Made by a program: the position numbers and the translations under genes. DNA of 64,000 bases, taken from the NCBI RefSeq assembly GCF_020564355.1, contig NZ_JAJCRR010000005.1:186001-250000 (forward strand), in the 5' to 3' direction. Source of the DNA: Lachnospira pectinoschiza (lineage in GTDB: Bacteria; Bacillota; Clostridia; Lachnospirales; Lachnospiraceae). The notes under the pieces were generated by a model. The model was given only the letters and a program-made list of their open reading frames with translations. It searched no databases and was not told where the DNA came from. This document shows, one piece after another, positions 8,309-20,173 of this stretch. Within the stretch, counting starts at the first letter, position 1. The number at the start of each line of letters is the position of its first letter.

Positions 8309-8325
8309 TAGGAGGTTTTTTGATA

Positions 8326-9021
8326 ATGAAAAGAGGAAAGAAATACGTTGAAGCGGCTAAGTTAATCGACCGCGCAACATTATATGAAGCTACAGATGCA
8401 GTCGCTCTTGTAAAGAAGTCTGCAGTAGCAAAATTTGACGAAACAATTGAAGCTCATATCAGAACAGGTTGTGATGGACGTCATGCTGATCAGCAGATCA
8501 GAGGTGCAGTTGTTCTTCCACACGGAACAGGTAAGACTGTTAAGGTTTTAGTTTTCGCTAAGGGTGCTAAGGCTGAAGAAGCTGAAGCAGCAGGCGCTGA
8601 TTTCGTAGGCGGTGAGGAACTGATTCCTAAGATTCAGAATGATAACTGGTTCGATTTTGATGTTGTTGTTGCAACACCTGACATGATGGGCGTTGTTGGT
8701 CGTCTGGGACGTGTACTCGGTCCTAAGGGCTTAATGCCAAACCCGAAGGCTGGTACAGTTACAATGGATGTAACAAAAGCTGTTAATGATATCAAGGCTG
8801 GTAAGATTGAATACAGACTTGATAAGACAAATATCATTCACGTGCCAATTGGTAAGGCTTCATTTACTGAAGACCAGTTAGCGGACAACTTCCAGGCTAT
8901 TATGGATGCAATCGTTAAGGCAAAGCCTTCAACATTAAAGGGTCAGTATTTAAGAAGTGTTGTACTTACTTCTACAATGGGTCCTGGTGTTAAGGTCAGC
9001 ACAGCAAAATATGTTGGCTAA
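8326..9021 (+). CDS. rplA: 50S ribosomal protein L1
   Basis: 231 residues. It starts [15 protein letters not shown] and contains '[25 protein letters not shown]' and '[16 protein letters not shown]', both L1 signatures. AGGAGG lies 9-10 nt before the ATG at 8326. L1 forms the mobile L1 stalk at the ribosomal E site and is the classic translational repressor of its own operon. Confidence 0.97.
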   Translation: MKRGKKYVEAAKLIDRATLYEATDAVALVKKSAVAKFDETIEAHIRTGCDGRHADQQIRGAVVLPHGTGKTVKVLVFAKGAKAEEAEAAGADFVGGEELIPKIQNDNWFDFDVVVATPDMMGVVGRLGRVLGPKGLMPNPKAGTVTMDVTKAVNDIKAGKIEYRLDKTNIIHVPIGKASFTEDQLADNFQAIMDAIVKAKPSTLKGQYLRSVVLTSTMGPGVKVSTAKYVG

Positions 9022-9035
9022 TTTGTAAAAAACGG

Positions 9036-9065
9036 TTGACAACCTATATATGAAGATAGTATACT
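9036..9065 (+). promoter_or_regulatory. Promoter of the rplJ-rplL operon
   Basis: TTGACA at 9036-9041 and TATACT at 9060-9065 with an 18 bp spacer, just after the rplA stop codon. Confidence 0.75.
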
Positions 9066-9094
9066 ATCATTTGTTTGTGTGATACATCACACAA

Positions 9095-9246
9095 TGCAAT
9101 ATTTTGCCTAAGACAGCAGGTCCCCATCCGGGGTTAAAGGTTATTCGCCTACCGAGGATTATGAAATGCGGCAGACAGACAGTCTGCGGTATATTAAGAC
9201 ATGAATCTACGTCCTCTGAAGTCTTGTGCTTTGGAGGACTTTTTTA
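9095..9246 (+). ncRNA. L10 leader RNA with attenuator
   Basis: The 5' leader of rplJ carries the typical L10-leader sequences (CCTAAGACAGCAGGT at 9107, then GGTTAAAGGTTATTCGCCTACCGAGG near 9133-9158). It ends in an intrinsic terminator: GTCCTC (9211-9216) with GAGGAC (9234-9239) followed by six T residues. L10(L12)4 is known to bind this leader and repress rplJL. The terminator suggests that control here works by premature termination. A reading frame at 9104-9289 lies wholly within the leader and is not coding. Confidence 0.75.
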
Positions 9247-9306
9247 TGAATTGGGCAGAATTTATCCCTCTGGTGGGATACAAATCTAACAGGAGGTAAC
9301 AAATTC

Positions 9307-9801
9307 ATGGCAAAGGTAGAACTTAAAGCACCTATCGTAGACGAAATTTCAGGACACTTAAATGGCGCACAGGGCGTTGTTTTAGTTGACTACCGTGGCT
9401 TAACTGTAGAGCAGGATACACAGCTTCGTAAGCAGTTAAGAGAAGCCGGTGTCGTTTACAAGGTATATAAGAATACTTTAGTAAAGAGAGCTATCGCAGG
9501 TACAGAATTCGAGCCAATGACAGATATGCTTGAAGGACCTACAGCAATTGCTATCTGCACTACAGATGCAACAGCTCCGGCTAGAATCCTTAGCAACTTC
9601 GCTAAGACAGCCGAAGCTCTTGAATTAAAGTGCGGTGTTGTTGAAGGAACATACTACGATGCAGCTGGCATTCAGACAATTGCTTCTATTCCGTCAAGAG
9701 ACGAACTTCTCAGCAAGTTCCTTGGAAGCATCCAGTCACCTATTACAAACTTTGCACGTGTTATTAAGCAGATCGCTGAAAAGAACGAAGAAGTTGCTTA
9801 A
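9307..9801 (+). CDS. rplJ: 50S ribosomal protein L10
   Basis: 164 residues, beginning 'MAKVELKAPIVDEISGHLNGAQGVVLVDYRGLTVEQDTQLRKQLR', the standard L10 N-terminal rRNA-binding domain. The C-terminal helix ('SPITNFARVIKQIAEKNEE') is the docking site for L7/L12 dimers. AGGAGGT lies upstream of ATG 9307. It is separated from rplL by 111 bp. Confidence 0.97.
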   Translation: MAKVELKAPIVDEISGHLNGAQGVVLVDYRGLTVEQDTQLRKQLREAGVVYKVYKNTLVKRAIAGTEFEPMTDMLEGPTAIAICTTDATAPARILSNFAKTAEALELKCGVVEGTYYDAAGIQTIASIPSRDELLSKFLGSIQSPITNFARVIKQIAEKNEEVA

Positions 9802-9912
9802 TTTCCGTGTCCGGATACAAAACGTATCCATGGAAATGTTGAACAGAGTCTGTACGGATACCGTATGGACGGTCCGGGCAGCAGCCCAATAATATAAAAG
9901 GAGAGTAAATAA

Positions 9913-10278
9913 ATGACTACACAGGAAATCATTGAAGTTATTAAGGGATTATCAGTATTAGAATTAAACGATTTAGTTAAGGCTTGCGAAGAAGAATTCG
10001 GCGTATCTGCAGCAGCAGGCGTTGTTGTTGCAGCAGCAGGTGCTGGCGCAGCAGCAGGTGAAGAAAAGACAGAATTCGACGTAGAACTTACAGAAGCTGG
10101 CGCTAACAAGGTTAAGGTTATCAAGGTTGTTCGTGAAATCACAGGTCTTGGCTTAAAGGAAGCTAAGGAAGTTGTTGATGGCGCACCTAAGGTTGTTAAG
10201 GAAGGCGCTTCTAAGGAAGAAGCTGAAGAAATTCAGAAGAAGCTTGAAGCTGAAGGCGCTAAGGTTACTCTTAAGTAA
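9913..10278 (+). CDS. rplL: 50S ribosomal protein L7/L12
   Basis: 121 residues. The N-terminal dimerisation helices ('[20 protein letters not shown]') lead into an Ala/Gly-rich hinge at about 35-52. The C-terminal domain ('[33 protein letters not shown]') recruits translation factors. Strong ribosome site AAAGGAG and terminator downstream. Confidence 0.97.
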   Translation: MTTQEIIEVIKGLSVLELNDLVKACEEEFGVSAAAGVVVAAAGAGAAAGEEKTEFDVELTEAGANKVKVIKVVREITGLGLKEAKEVVDGAPKVVKEGASKEEAEEIQKKLEAEGAKVTLK

Positions 10279-10311
10279 TTTTACCCACAACAGTATCAAT
10301 ATAAAATTAAG

Positions 10312-10342
10312 AACCGGATTCCTGCGGGAGTCCGGTTTTTTA
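10312..10342 (+). terminator. Terminator between rplL and rpoB
   Basis: AACCGGA (10312-10318) pairs with TCCGGTT (10331-10337), followed by T residues. It would separate ribosomal protein from RNA polymerase transcription, at least partly. Confidence 0.8.
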
Positions 10343-10482
10343 CGTTATAGAAATACTGTACGGCAGCGGTGTAATTCGTGAAAATGAATTTACTTTCAAT
10401 TCTGAAAATGTTATAATATTCATAATTATGCGCGCAAATGTAATAAAAAGGAAAAATTGGTAAAAATTATCATGTATAGTGC

Positions 10483-10511
10483 TTGACAGACAAGTGACTG
10501 TATGCTATTAT
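10483..10511 (+). promoter_or_regulatory. Promoter of rpoBC
   Basis: TTGACA at 10483-10488 and TATTAT at 10506-10511 with a 17 bp spacer. This leaves an untranslated leader of about 90 nt before the rpoB ATG at 10610. The rest of the 331 bp gap holds only this promoter and the rplL terminator. Confidence 0.75.
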
Positions 10512-10609
10512 GGACAATGCACTATTGTGTATGCTTATGCTTTTTTATTGCATTGCATATTAAAAATATCAGATTTTATATAAAAATAAACACAAGGGGT
10601 GAAACGTCA

Positions 10610-13600
10610 ATGGAGAAAAACAGAATGCGTCCGGTCAAGGCAGGCAAGAGCATGAGAATGAGCTATTCAAGACAGAAAGAAGTTCTTGAAATGCCGAACC
10701 TTATTGAAGTTCAGAAGGACTCTTATCAGTGGTTCCTGGATGAAGGGTTAAAAGAAGTTTTTGATGATATCTCTCCAATAGCAGACTACAATGGCAGATT
10801 GAGTCTGGAATTTGTTGACTTTGCTTTATGCGAAGATGATGTCAAGTATTCTATTGAAGAATGTAAGGAAAGAGATGCTACATATGCAGCACCTCTGAAG
10901 GTAAGAGTAAGACTCCACAATAAGGAAAGTGAAGATATCAGCGAACATGAAATTTTCATGGGCGACCTTCCACTTATGACAAAGACGGGAACATTCGTTA
11001 TCAACGGAGCAGAACGAGTTATCGTCAGCCAGCTGGTACGTTCACCAGGTATCTATTACGATATCCAGAAGGATAAGTACGGTAAGATTTTCCTTTACAG
11101 CTCACAGGTTATCCCAAACCGTGGTGCATGGTTAGAGTATGAAACAGATGCCAACGATGTGTTCTATGTTAAAGTAGATAGAAATAAAAAGGTTCCTGTA
11201 ACCGTGCTGATTCGTGCACTCGGTTTCGGAACAAATGCTGAAATTATTGATATTTTCGGCGAAGAACCAAAGCTTCTTGCTACAATGGAGAAGGATACTT
11301 CTACAAACTATCAGGAAGGTATTTTAGAGCTTTATAAGAAGTTAAGACCAGGTGAACCGTTATCTGTAGATAGTGCGGAAGCGCTGATTTCAGGTATGTT
11401 CTTTGATCCGAGAAGATATGACCTTGCAAAGGTGGGAAGATATAAGTTTAATAAGAAGCTTTCTTTCAAGAGCAGACTTTCAGGGCATATCCTTGCAGAT
11501 GATGTTGTGGATACACAGGGCAATGTCATTGCACAGGCAGGCGATAAGCTTGACAGAGAAACAGCACAGGCAATTCAGGATGCAGCGGTTCCGGCAGTCT
11601 TCTTAAATGTAGATTTAAGAAACAGTGACGGTACAATTACAACAAAGAGAGTAAAAGTGCTGTCTAACATGGCAGTTGATATTACAAAATGGGTTGATAT
11701 TTCAAAGGAAGAAGCAAGAAAACTCGGTGTTACAGAAGCTGTATTCTTCCCTGTACTCAGCCAGATTTTAGCTGAAAATGAATCACTTGAAGAAATCAAA
11801 GAAGCAATCTGCAAGAACATTGCCGATTTGATTCCAAAGCACATTACTGTAGAAGATATTATTGCTTCTATTAATTATAATATGCACCTTGAATACGGCG
11901 TTGGTACAAAGGATGATATTGATCACCTTGGTAACAGACGTATCAGAGCGGTCGGCGAACTGTTACAGAACCAGTTCAGAATCGGTATTTCCAGAATGGA
12001 AAGAGTTGTCAGGGAAAGAATGTCCACACAGGACTTAAGCGGTATTTCTCCGCAGTCCCTGATTAACATTAAACCGGTTACGGCAGCGATTAAGGAATTC
12101 TTCGGAAGTTCCCAGCTGTCACAGTTCATGGATCAGAATAACCCGTTGTCAGAAATTACGCATAAAAGACGTCTTTCTGCATTAGGACCGGGTGGTCTGT
12201 CAAGAGATCGTGCCGGTTTCGAGGTTCGAGATGTTCACTATACACATTACGGAAGAATGTGTCCTATTGAAACACCTGAAGGTCCGAACATCGGTCTGAT
12301 TAACTCACTTGCATCTTATGCAAGAATTAACGAATATGGTTTTGTAGAGGCACCGTACCGTCTGGTAGACAGAACCGATCCAAAGAATCCGCGTGTTACC
12401 GATGAAGTACAGTACTTTACGGCTGATGAAGAAGATGATTATCATGTAGCACAGGCGAATGCGGAAATTGACGAAGAAGGACATTTCGTTAAGAATACTG
12501 TATCCGGCCGTTACAGAGAAGAAACTTCTGAATTTGACAAGACACAGATTGAATTAATGGACGTATCGCCAAAGATGGTATTCTCTGTTGCGACATCCAT
12601 GATTCCGTTCCTTCAGAACGATGACTGTACACGAGCGCTGATGGGTTCCAACATGCAGCGTCAGGCCGTACCGCTTCTGATGACAGAAGCACCGGTTATT
12701 GGTACAGGTATTGAAAATAAGACAGCAAGAGACTCAGGTGTCTGCGTTGTAGCAGAAGCAGACGGTGAAGTCCTTTTGTCTGAATCTGATAAAATTATTG
12801 TAAGAGAAGATGACGGCAAGGTACATGAGTATAAGCTGACAAAGTTCTCAAGAAGTAACCAGAGCAACTGCTATAACCAGCGTCCAATCGTATTTAAAGG
12901 TGACAAGGTGAAGGAAGGCGATGTTATCGCAGATGGTCCTTCTACACAGAATGGTGAAATTGCATTAGGTAAGAACCCGTTAATCGGTTTCATGACATGG
13001 GAAGGTTACAACTACGAAGATGCTGTATTATTAAGTGAACGTCTGGTGCGTGATGATGTATACACTTCTATCCATATTGAAGAATATGAAATTGAAGCCC
13101 GTGATACAAAGTTAGGACCGGAAGAAATCACAAGAGATATTCCTTCCGCAAGCAGTGATTCTATCAAGGATCTGGATGAAAACGGTGTGATCCGCATCGG
13201 TGCAGAAGTACGTGCCGGAGATATTCTGGTTGGTAAAGTAACACCAAAGGGTGAAACAGAACTGACAGCCGAAGAAAGACTGCTTCGCGCAATCTTTGGT
13301 GAAAAGGCAAGAGAAGTAAGAGATACTTCATTAAAGGTACCTCATGGTGAATATGGTATCGTTGTGGCAGTGAAGACATTTACAAGAGAAAACAGCGATG
13401 AACTGGCACCGGGTGTCAGCAAGTCTGTCCGCATCTATATTGCACAGAAGAGAAAGATTTCTGTAGGTGATAAGATGGCCGGCCGTCATGGTAACAAGGG
13501 TGTCGTTTCCAGAGTTCTCCCTGTGGAAGATATGCCATTCCTTCCAAACGGACGTCCGCTTGATATCGTCTTAAACCCTCTGGGTGTGCCTTCACGAATG

Positions 13601-14581
13601 AATATCGGACAGGTGCTTGAAATCCATTTAAGTCTTGCAGCAAAGGTGCTTGGCTTTAACATTTCTACACCGGTATTCGACGGTGCAGACGAAAATGATA
13701 TTATGGATACACTGGATATGGCAAATGACTATGCAAATACACCTTTTGACGATGAAGAATTACAGCGTGAAAAGGCAGCTGCACAGGAAAATGGCGAAGA
13801 TTATCCGGAAGATATGGTAACATTTACAGATAAATATAAAGAACTGCTGAATCCTGACGTATTCCAGTATCTGAGTGACAACAGAGCACACAGAGAAGAA
13901 TGGAAGGGTGTTCCGATCGGACGTGACGGTAAGGTAAGACTGCGTGACGGACGTACAGGTGAATATTTTGACAGTCCTGTAACAATCGGTTTCATGCACT
14001 ACTTAAAGCTCCATCATCTGGTTGATGATAAGATTCATGCACGTTCAACAGGTCCTTACTCACTTGTAACACAGCAGCCGCTCGGTGGTAAAGCGCAGTT
14101 CGGTGGACAGCGTTTCGGTGAAATGGAAGTTTGGGCACTGGAAGCTTACGGTGCATCATATACATTACAGGAAATCCTGACTGTGAAGTCCGATGATGTT
14201 GTAGGACGAGTTCGTACTTACGAAGCAATCATCAAGGGTGAAAATATCCCTGAACCGGGTATTCCGGAATCCTTCAAGGTACTTTTAAAGGAACTCCAGT
14301 CCCTGGCATTAGACGTAAGAGTGCTTGATAAGGATAACAATGAAGTGAAACTGCTTGAAAGCTCTGAATACGAAGTAACTGACTTCAAGAAAGTTCTTGA
14401 TGATGGCAGATACAGACGTGACAGCAGAGAAGAGGAAGCAGAATATGCTAAGAATGGTTCAACCATTCAGACAGTCGGTGAAGACGGCTTTGAAGATGCA
14501 GAGGATGTAGAGTATGCCGGCGATGATGCATTTGATGATGCAGATGATTATGGCGATGGCAATTCAGATATGATGGATTAA
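10610..14581 (+). CDS. rpoB: DNA-directed RNA polymerase subunit beta
   Basis: 1323 residues from ATG 10610, which has AAGGGGTG upstream; the frame is open further upstream but crosses the promoter. Landmarks: '[16 protein letters not shown]' near the N-terminus; the rifampicin region '[32 protein letters not shown]' at about 508-538, with wild-type-looking Asp, His and Ser positions; '[13 protein letters not shown]'; '[15 protein letters not shown]'; and '[26 protein letters not shown]' near the end. A long acidic tail (about the last 40 residues, rich in Asp and Glu) extends past the conserved core. It forms the catalytic core with RpoC. Confidence 0.98.
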   Translation: MEKNRMRPVKAGKSMRMSYSRQKEVLEMPNLIEVQKDSYQWFLDEGLKEVFDDISPIADYNGRLSLEFVDFALCEDDVKYSIEECKERDATYAAPLKVRVRLHNKESEDISEHEIFMGDLPLMTKTGTFVINGAERVIVSQLVRSPGIYYDIQKDKYGKIFLYSSQVIPNRGAWLEYETDANDVFYVKVDRNKKVPVTVLIRALGFGTNAEIIDIFGEEPKLLATMEKDTSTNYQEGILELYKKLRPGEPLSVDSAEALISGMFFDPRRYDLAKVGRYKFNKKLSFKSRLSGHILADDVVDTQGNVIAQAGDKLDRETAQAIQDAAVPAVFLNVDLRNSDGTITTKRVKVLSNMAVDITKWVDISKEEARKLGVTEAVFFPVLSQILAENESLEEIKEAICKNIADLIPKHITVEDIIASINYNMHLEYGVGTKDDIDHLGNRRIRAVGELLQNQFRIGISRMERVVRERMSTQDLSGISPQSLINIKPVTAAIKEFFGSSQLSQFMDQNNPLSEITHKRRLSALGPGGLSRDRAGFEVRDVHYTHYGRMCPIETPEGPNIGLINSLASYARINEYGFVEAPYRLVDRTDPKNPRVTDEVQYFTADEEDDYHVAQANAEIDEEGHFVKNTVSGRYREETSEFDKTQIELMDVSPKMVFSVATSMIPFLQNDDCTRALMGSNMQRQAVPLLMTEAPVIGTGIENKTARDSGVCVVAEADGEVLLSESDKIIVREDDGKVHEYKLTKFSRSNQSNCYNQRPIVFKGDKVKEGDVIADGPSTQNGEIALGKNPLIGFMTWEGYNYEDAVLLSERLVRDDVYTSIHIEEYEIEARDTKLGPEEITRDIPSASSDSIKDLDENGVIRIGAEVRAGDILVGKVTPKGETELTAEERLLRAIFGEKAREVRDTSLKVPHGEYGIVVAVKTFTRENSDELAPGVSKSVRIYIAQKRKISVGDKMAGRHGNKGVVSRVLPVEDMPFLPNGRPLDIVLNPLGVPSRMNIGQVLEIHLSLAAKVLGFNISTPVFDGADENDIMDTLDMANDYANTPFDDEELQREKAAAQENGEDYPEDMVTFTDKYKELLNPDVFQYLSDNRAHREEWKGVPIGRDGKVRLRDGRTGEYFDSPVTIGFMHYLKLHHLVDDKIHARSTGPYSLVTQQPLGGKAQFGGQRFGEMEVWALEAYGASYTLQEILTVKSDDVVGRVRTYEAIIKGENIPEPGIPESFKVLLKELQSLALDVRVLDKDNNEVKLLESSEYEVTDFKKVLDDGRYRRDSREEEAEYAKNGSTIQTVGEDGFEDAEDVEYAGDDAFDDADDYGDGNSDMMD

Positions 14582-14598
14582 TAGAAGGGAGCACGATC

Positions 14599-17500
14599 AT
14601 GGCAGAAGAATCAAAAAGAGATTTGACCAGTCAGTCTATGAAGTTTGATAAGATTCAGATTAAACTGGCTTCTCCGGAGGATATTTTAGAGTGGTCTCAC
14701 GGTGAGGTTACAAAGCCGGAGACAATCAACTACAGAACTTTAAAACCGGAAAAAGATGGTTTGTATTGTGAAAGAATCTTTGGACCGAGTAAGGACTGGG
14801 AGTGTCACTGCGGTAAATATAAAAAAATCAAAGATAAGGGTATTATCTGCGATAAGTGTGGTGTCGAAGTAACAAAGGCCAGTGTCCGTAGAGATCGTAT
14901 GGGACATATCCATTTAGCGGCTCCTGTTTCCCATATCTGGTATTTTAAGGGAATTCCTAGCCGTATGGATCTGATTCTGGACATCGGACCGAAGAACCTT
15001 GAAAAAGTATTATATTTTGCAGCTTATATTGTAATTGATCCGGGTACGACAGAAATTCCGTTCAAGAAGATTTTAACAGAACAGGAATACCGTGAACTCT
15101 ACGATCAGTACGGCAATACATTCCGTGTCGGCATGGGTGCGGAAGCCATTTATGAACTGCTTAAAAATGTAGATTTGGAATCAGAAGTTGCAAAGTTAAA
15201 GGAAGAACTTGAAAATACAACTTCCCAGAAGGCAGCAAGACTCATTAAGAGAATTGAAGTCATGGAAGCGTTTTTAACAGCCGGAACAAGACCGGAATGG
15301 ATGATCTTAACTGAAATTCCGGTAATCCCACCGGATTTAAGACCAATGGTACAGTTAGACGGTGGACGTTTTGCAACATCCGATTTAAATGACTTATATA
15401 GAAGAATCATCAACAGAAACAACAGACTTGCACGTCTGATTGAGCTGGGCGCTCCGGAAATCATTATCCGTAATGAAAAGAGAATGCTTCAGGAAGCTGT
15501 TGATGCTCTGATTGATAACGGACGTAGAAACGGACGTCCGGTAACAGGTCCTGGTAACAGAGCGTTAAAGTCACTTTCAGACCTGTTAAAGGGTAAGCAG
15601 GGACGTTTCCGTCAGAACCTCCTTGGTAAGCGAGTTGACTATTCAGGCCGTTCTGTTATCGTTGTAGGTCCTGAATTAAAGATTTATCAGTGTGGTCTTC
15701 CAAAGGAAATGGCAATTGAGCTGTTTAAGCCGTTTGTTATGAGAGAACTGGTAAGACGTGGACTGGCTGACAATATTAAGAAAGCGAAAAAGAGCGTAGA
15801 ACATCTTGAAAACAGCGTATGGGATGTGCTGGAAGATGTTATCAAAGAGCATCCGGTTATGTTAAACCGTGCTCCTACACTGCACAGACTTGGTATTCAG
15901 GCATTCGAGCCAATCCTTGTAGAAGGTAAGGCAATTAAGCTGCATCCGCTTGTTTGTACAGCGTTCAACGCCGATTTCGATGGTGACCAGATGGCCGTCC
16001 ATCTGCCACTTTCAGTAGAAGCACAGGCAGAATGCCGCTTCATGCTGCTTTCACCAAACAACCTGTTAAAGCCGTCTGATGGTGGCCCTGTAGCTGTTCC
16101 TTCACAGGATATGGTTCTTGGTATTTACTATCTGACACAGGAAAGACCGGGGGCAAAGGGTGAAGGTAAGTTCTTTAAGAATGTAAACGAAGCACTTCTT
16201 GCATATGAAAACGGAGTTATTACATTACACTCTAAGATTTTAGTTCATATGACAAAGACCGATGCAGAAGGCAATACCGTTTCAGGTAATGTAGAATCTA
16301 CACTGGGAAGATTTATTTTCAATGAAATTCTCCCACAGGATTTAGGATATGTAGACAGAAGCAAGGAAGAAAACCAGATGCTTCTGGAGGTTGATTTCCA
16401 TGTAGGAAAGAAGCAGTTAAAGGATATTTTACAGCACGTTATTAATACCCACGGTACAACGACAACAGCCGAAGTACTTGATGATATTAAGGCAATGGGT
16501 TATAAGTATTCTACAAGAGCAGCCATGACCGTTTCTATTTCAGAAATGACTGTGCCGCCGATTAAGAAGAAACTGATTTCCGATGCAGAAAAGAAGGTTG
16601 AACAGATTACTGTAAACTACAACAGAGGTCGTTCAACAGATGAAGAAAGACATAAGAATGTTATCCGCGTATGGCAGGAAACGGATGAGGCATTAAAGGA
16701 TGCCCTGATTGAAGGTCTTGATAAATACAACAACATCTTCATGATGGCCGATTCAGGTGCCCGTGGTTCTAACCAGCAGATTAAGCAGCTTGCAGGTATG
16801 CGTGGTTTGATGGCAGATACATCCGGTAATACAATCGAACTCCCAATCAAGTCCAACTTCCGTGAAGGTCTTGATGTACTGGAATACTTCATTTCAGCGC
16901 ATGGTGCGCGTAAGGGTCTGTCCGATACAGCGCTTCGTACAGCCGATTCAGGATACCTTACAAGACGTCTTGTAGACGTATCACAGGATTTGATTATCAG
17001 AGAAACAGACTGCAGCGCCGGTAAGGCAATTCCGGGTATGTATGTATCTGAATTCGTAAATGATAAGGCAACTGCAAGCAGTGATGCAAAGGCAGATATC
17101 CTTGAATCATTAGAAGAACGTATTACAGGCAGATATCTTGCAGAAGACATCATTGATCCGTCTACCGGTGAAGTGATTTTAGCTGCAAACCACCTTGTAA
17201 CACCAAAGAGAGCAGCACAGATTGTTGCAACAGGTGTTGAAAAGGTTAAAATCAGAACAATTCTTACCTGCCGTTCACACATCGGTGTATGTGCAAAGTG
17301 CTACGGTTCTAACATGGCGACAGGTCAGACCGTACAGGTTGGTGAAGCTGTTGGTATTATCGCTGCCCAGTCTATCGGTGAACCGGGTACACAGCTTACT
17401 ATGCGTACTTTCCATACAGGTGGTGTTGCCGGTGATAATATTACACAGGGTCTTCCTCGTGTCGAAGAACTTTTTGAAGCAAGAAAGCCAAAGGCACTTG

Positions 17501-18279
17501 CTGTACTGGCAGAGTTTGGCGGTGTCGTAAGCTTTGCAAAGACAGAAAAGAAGACAGATATTGTTATTACAGACGATGATGGTAACTCAAAGGCTTATCC
17601 TGTATCTAGAGATACAAGAGTCAAGGTTCAGGAAGGTCAGATTGTTGTAAAGGGTGAAGAAATCACAGAAGGTTCTGAAAATCCTCATGATATCGTAAGA
17701 ATCCTCGGCGTACGTGCCGTACAGGATTACGTACTGCGTGAAGTTCAGAAGGTTTACCGTATCCAGGGTGTAGAAATCAACGATAAGCATATCGAATTGA
17801 TTGTACGCCAGATGTTAAAGAAGATTGTTATTGAATCTCCTGGAGATTCAGAATTCCTGACAGGTTCTCAGGTAGATACAATTGAATTTACGGAAGTAAA
17901 CGAAAAGCTGGAAGAGGAAGGCAAGACTCCTGCAACAGGTACTTCAATTATTCTGGGTATTACAAAGGCTTCTCTTGCAACAAATTCATTCCTGTCAGCT
18001 GCTTCCTTCCAGGAAACAACAAAGGTTCTGACAGATGCCGCTATTAACGGCAAGGTCGATCCGCTGATTGGTCTGAAGGAAAACGTTATCATTGGTAAAC
18101 TGATTCCTGCCGGTACAGGTATGAAGCGTTATCAGAACGTTGAACTGGATTCTAATGAAAGGGTCCGCAAAGAAATTGAAGAAGAAGCAGCCGAAAGAGC
18201 AAAAGAGGAAGCTGCATCTGACATTTCTGATGACGAAACACTGGAACTGACGGAAGAAGAAGTTACAGTAACTGAATAG
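14599..18279 (+). CDS. rpoC: DNA-directed RNA polymerase subunit beta'
   Basis: 1226 residues, 17 bp after rpoB. The N-terminal zinc ribbon is '[19 protein letters not shown]' (about 70-88). '[13 protein letters not shown]' at about 457 holds the three catalytic Asp residues that bind Mg. A second zinc site uses '[13 protein letters not shown]' near 893-905. The trigger-loop region '[20 protein letters not shown]' follows. The acidic C-terminus ends at 18279, before an intrinsic terminator. Confidence 0.98.
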   Translation: MAEESKRDLTSQSMKFDKIQIKLASPEDILEWSHGEVTKPETINYRTLKPEKDGLYCERIFGPSKDWECHCGKYKKIKDKGIICDKCGVEVTKASVRRDRMGHIHLAAPVSHIWYFKGIPSRMDLILDIGPKNLEKVLYFAAYIVIDPGTTEIPFKKILTEQEYRELYDQYGNTFRVGMGAEAIYELLKNVDLESEVAKLKEELENTTSQKAARLIKRIEVMEAFLTAGTRPEWMILTEIPVIPPDLRPMVQLDGGRFATSDLNDLYRRIINRNNRLARLIELGAPEIIIRNEKRMLQEAVDALIDNGRRNGRPVTGPGNRALKSLSDLLKGKQGRFRQNLLGKRVDYSGRSVIVVGPELKIYQCGLPKEMAIELFKPFVMRELVRRGLADNIKKAKKSVEHLENSVWDVLEDVIKEHPVMLNRAPTLHRLGIQAFEPILVEGKAIKLHPLVCTAFNADFDGDQMAVHLPLSVEAQAECRFMLLSPNNLLKPSDGGPVAVPSQDMVLGIYYLTQERPGAKGEGKFFKNVNEALLAYENGVITLHSKILVHMTKTDAEGNTVSGNVESTLGRFIFNEILPQDLGYVDRSKEENQMLLEVDFHVGKKQLKDILQHVINTHGTTTTAEVLDDIKAMGYKYSTRAAMTVSISEMTVPPIKKKLISDAEKKVEQITVNYNRGRSTDEERHKNVIRVWQETDEALKDALIEGLDKYNNIFMMADSGARGSNQQIKQLAGMRGLMADTSGNTIELPIKSNFREGLDVLEYFISAHGARKGLSDTALRTADSGYLTRRLVDVSQDLIIRETDCSAGKAIPGMYVSEFVNDKATASSDAKADILESLEERITGRYLAEDIIDPSTGEVILAANHLVTPKRAAQIVATGVEKVKIRTILTCRSHIGVCAKCYGSNMATGQTVQVGEAVGIIAAQSIGEPGTQLTMRTFHTGGVAGDNITQGLPRVEELFEARKPKALAVLAEFGGVVSFAKTEKKTDIVITDDDGNSKAYPVSRDTRVKVQEGQIVVKGEEITEGSENPHDIVRILGVRAVQDYVLREVQKVYRIQGVEINDKHIELIVRQMLKKIVIESPGDSEFLTGSQVDTIEFTEVNEKLEEEGKTPATGTSIILGITKASLATNSFLSAASFQETTKVLTDAAINGKVDPLIGLKENVIIGKLIPAGTGMKRYQNVELDSNERVRKEIEEEAAERAKEEAASDISDDETLELTEEEVTVTE

Positions 18280-18291
18280 AAAAATTTTTGC

Positions 18292-18330
18292 AGGTGGTGG
18301 GGCATAAGTCCTCACCACCTTGTTTTGTTT
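18292..18330 (+). terminator. Terminator after rpoC
   Basis: AGGTGGTG (18292-18299) pairs with CACCACCT (18313-18320), followed by a T-rich tract interrupted by G. It overlaps the leader of the LicD gene, which lacks an obvious own promoter, so readthrough may feed that gene. Confidence 0.7.
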
Positions 18331-18364
18331 TACAGGAGAGGTATGCATTCGGAGGAGACCAAAA

Positions 18365-19288
18365 ATGTATTTTGATGATAAATATTTTAAAACGGAAGAA
18401 ATAGACGGCTTTGTTGTTGACAGTATGATGAAAAGAGCATGGGCGGCGGAAATGGAAATTATGCAGGAAATCGACAGAATATGTAAGGAAAATGACCTGC
18501 AATACTATGCGGCATGGGGAACATTACTCGGAACAATAAGACATAAAGGATTTATTCCATGGGATGATGATATTGATATATGGATGAAAAGAAAGGATTA
18601 TAACAGATTTATTGAAATTATAAAAAAGGAACTGGACAGTACTTTCTGTATCTGCCATTACAGTACGCTTGAGCAATGGGACCAGTATTTTTTAAGAATA
18701 ACGAATGGCAGGGAAATCAATACAAATGAAGAGCATTTGAAAAGATTTCATGGATTTCCTTTTGTTGCAGGAGTAGATGTTTTTCCGCTTGATTATATCA
18801 GTGATGATGAAGAAGAAATGGAGATTCAAAAGGAACTGATAAAAATTATATATCAGATAATCAAAGTAAGCGGCAAAGGCAGAGTCTGTGATGAGCCGGA
18901 AGAAAATCAAAAGGTGATAAAGCAGATCGAGGAATTGTGCAATATACACTTAAACTGGGAAGGCTGTGTGGCAAATGAGCTTTTAAAAGTATGTGATACA
19001 TTATATTCTTTATATAATGAAAACGACAGCCACACACTGACGGAATATTATTATTTTTATGAAAATCCCCAAATACAGTTTCCAGAAGAATATTTTGTGC
19101 AAATAACAGAAATGGATTTTGAAATCATGAAAATGCCAGTTATGAAAAATTACGATGAAGTTTTAACAATATTATTCGGCGATTATATGACACCGGTCTG
19201 GGGAACACAGGAGCATGATTATCCGTTTTATAAGAAACAGCAGGAACTGCTGGAGGCGTATTTAAAAACAAATGAATCCGATCATTAA
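18365..19288 (+). CDS. LicD-family phosphotransferase
   Basis: 308 codons including the stop, starting at ATG 18365 with GGAGGAG upstream. The LicD core is clear: 'IDRICKENDLQYYAAWGTLLGTIRHKGFIPWDDDIDIWMKRKDYNRF' at about 35-82. It includes the 'GTLLGxxRH.GFIPWDDDID' motif with its metal-binding Asp triplet. LicD proteins transfer phosphocholine or related groups, or sugars, to cell-surface glycopolymers. The location between rpoC and rpsL is unusual and the gene is more AT-rich than its neighbours, which suggests a later insertion. The acceptor is not predictable. Confidence 0.8.
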   Translation: MYFDDKYFKTEEIDGFVVDSMMKRAWAAEMEIMQEIDRICKENDLQYYAAWGTLLGTIRHKGFIPWDDDIDIWMKRKDYNRFIEIIKKELDSTFCICHYSTLEQWDQYFLRITNGREINTNEEHLKRFHGFPFVAGVDVFPLDYISDDEEEMEIQKELIKIIYQIIKVSGKGRVCDEPEENQKVIKQIEELCNIHLNWEGCVANELLKVCDTLYSLYNENDSHTLTEYYYFYENPQIQFPEEYFVQITEMDFEIMKMPVMKNYDEVLTILFGDYMTPVWGTQEHDYPFYKKQQELLEAYLKTNESDH

Positions 19289-19351
19289 AGTATCAATGCA
19301 GCAAAAATGTCTTATAAAAAATAAAACGTCTTATAAAAAATAAAAAAGTGC

Positions 19352-19380
19352 TTGACATATAAAAATATAAAATATATACT
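19352..19380 (+). promoter_or_regulatory. Promoter of the rpsL operon
   Basis: TTGACA (19352-19357) and TATACT (19375-19380) with a 17 bp spacer. Just upstream, an imperfect tandem repeat of GTCTTATAAAAAATAAAA spans 19309-19346; it may act as an AT-rich UP-like element. Confidence 0.75.
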
Positions 19381-19483
19381 AAACAAGTGTGTGATAACAG
19401 GAAAGCCCTGCTATGCCACATTATTCAGAAATGAACTGAATATGCAACCATGAATTATTCTAATTCCGGGAGGTGAAAAAGGA

Positions 19484-19903
19484 ATGCCTACATTTAACCA
19501 GTTAGTAAGACAGGGAAGAAAAACAACAGTAAAGAAGTCTACAGCACCAGCTCTTCAGAAGGGATACAACTCACTTCAGAAGAAAGCAACAGACGTAGCT
19601 GCTCCACAGAAGAGAGGCGTTTGTACAGCTGTTAAGACTGCAACACCTAAGAAGCCTAACTCAGCCCTTAGAAAGATTGCCAGAGTTCGTCTTTCAAACG
19701 GTATTGAAGTAACATCTTATATCCCAGGTGAAGGACACAATCTTCAGGAACACAGCGTTGTTCTGATCAGAGGTGGACGTGTTAAGGATTTACCAGGTAC
19801 AAGATATCACATCGTTCGTGGTGTACTTGATACAGCAGGTGTCGCTAAGAGAAGACAGGCACGTTCTAAATACGGTGCCAAGAGACCTAAGGATGCTAAA
19901 TAA
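19484..19903 (+). CDS. rpsL: 30S ribosomal protein S12
   Basis: 139 residues beginning [12 protein letters not shown]. It contains '[20 protein letters not shown]' and '[24 protein letters not shown]'. The lysine positions where streptomycin-resistance changes occur ('PKKPNSA' and 'GRVKDLPG') look wild type. S12 sits at the decoding site. GGGAGGTG ribosome site upstream. Confidence 0.97.
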   Translation: MPTFNQLVRQGRKTTVKKSTAPALQKGYNSLQKKATDVAAPQKRGVCTAVKTATPKKPNSALRKIARVRLSNGIEVTSYIPGEGHNLQEHSVVLIRGGRVKDLPGTRYHIVRGVLDTAGVAKRRQARSKYGAKRPKDAK

Positions 19904-20173
19904 TTAGTATCGTAAAGGCAAATTGCAGGTTGGCGGATTTTCTAAAAACCATGCAGTAAAACGCGGAAATGGTCCGCATTTATTCACAATATGATTTATA
20001 ACAAGTGCCGGAGTTAGATTAATCCGAAGGTTGCAGGTTTAAGATATACCGCGCACGTACACAGCCGATTATCCCGATGGCGGCAGCCTTTATTGGATGT
20101 CGCAGGTGGAAAAAGGTCATATATATTTGTGAGTACCGATGAATTAATGAATATTGTTAAGGAGGGAAGAACC
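19904..20173 (+). promoter_or_regulatory. Long rpsL-rpsG intergenic leader
   Basis: 270 bp separate rpsL and rpsG, longer than usual. The sequence is more GC-rich than typical spacers and has several short self-complementary blocks, for example CGCGGAAATGGTCCGCATTT near 19960. In other bacteria S7 binds this region and represses translation; that role here is inference. I found no separate promoter. Confidence 0.3.

Noticed and set aside
8272..8325. N-terminal extension of rplA from an ATG at 8272
   Set aside because: The extension crosses the L1-type hairpin, and the ATG at 8326 has a perfect ribosome site and the standard L1 N-terminus.
9104..9289. 61-residue frame in the rplJ leader
   Set aside because: It covers the L10 leader and its terminator; the RNA structure explains the region better.
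10502..10609. 36-residue N-terminal extension of rpoB
   Set aside because: It begins inside the promoter; ATG 10610 has a ribosome site and gives the normal length.
16617..17282. 221-residue minus-strand frame inside rpoC
   Set aside because: Antisense shadow of the conserved rpoC sequence; product has no recognisable features.
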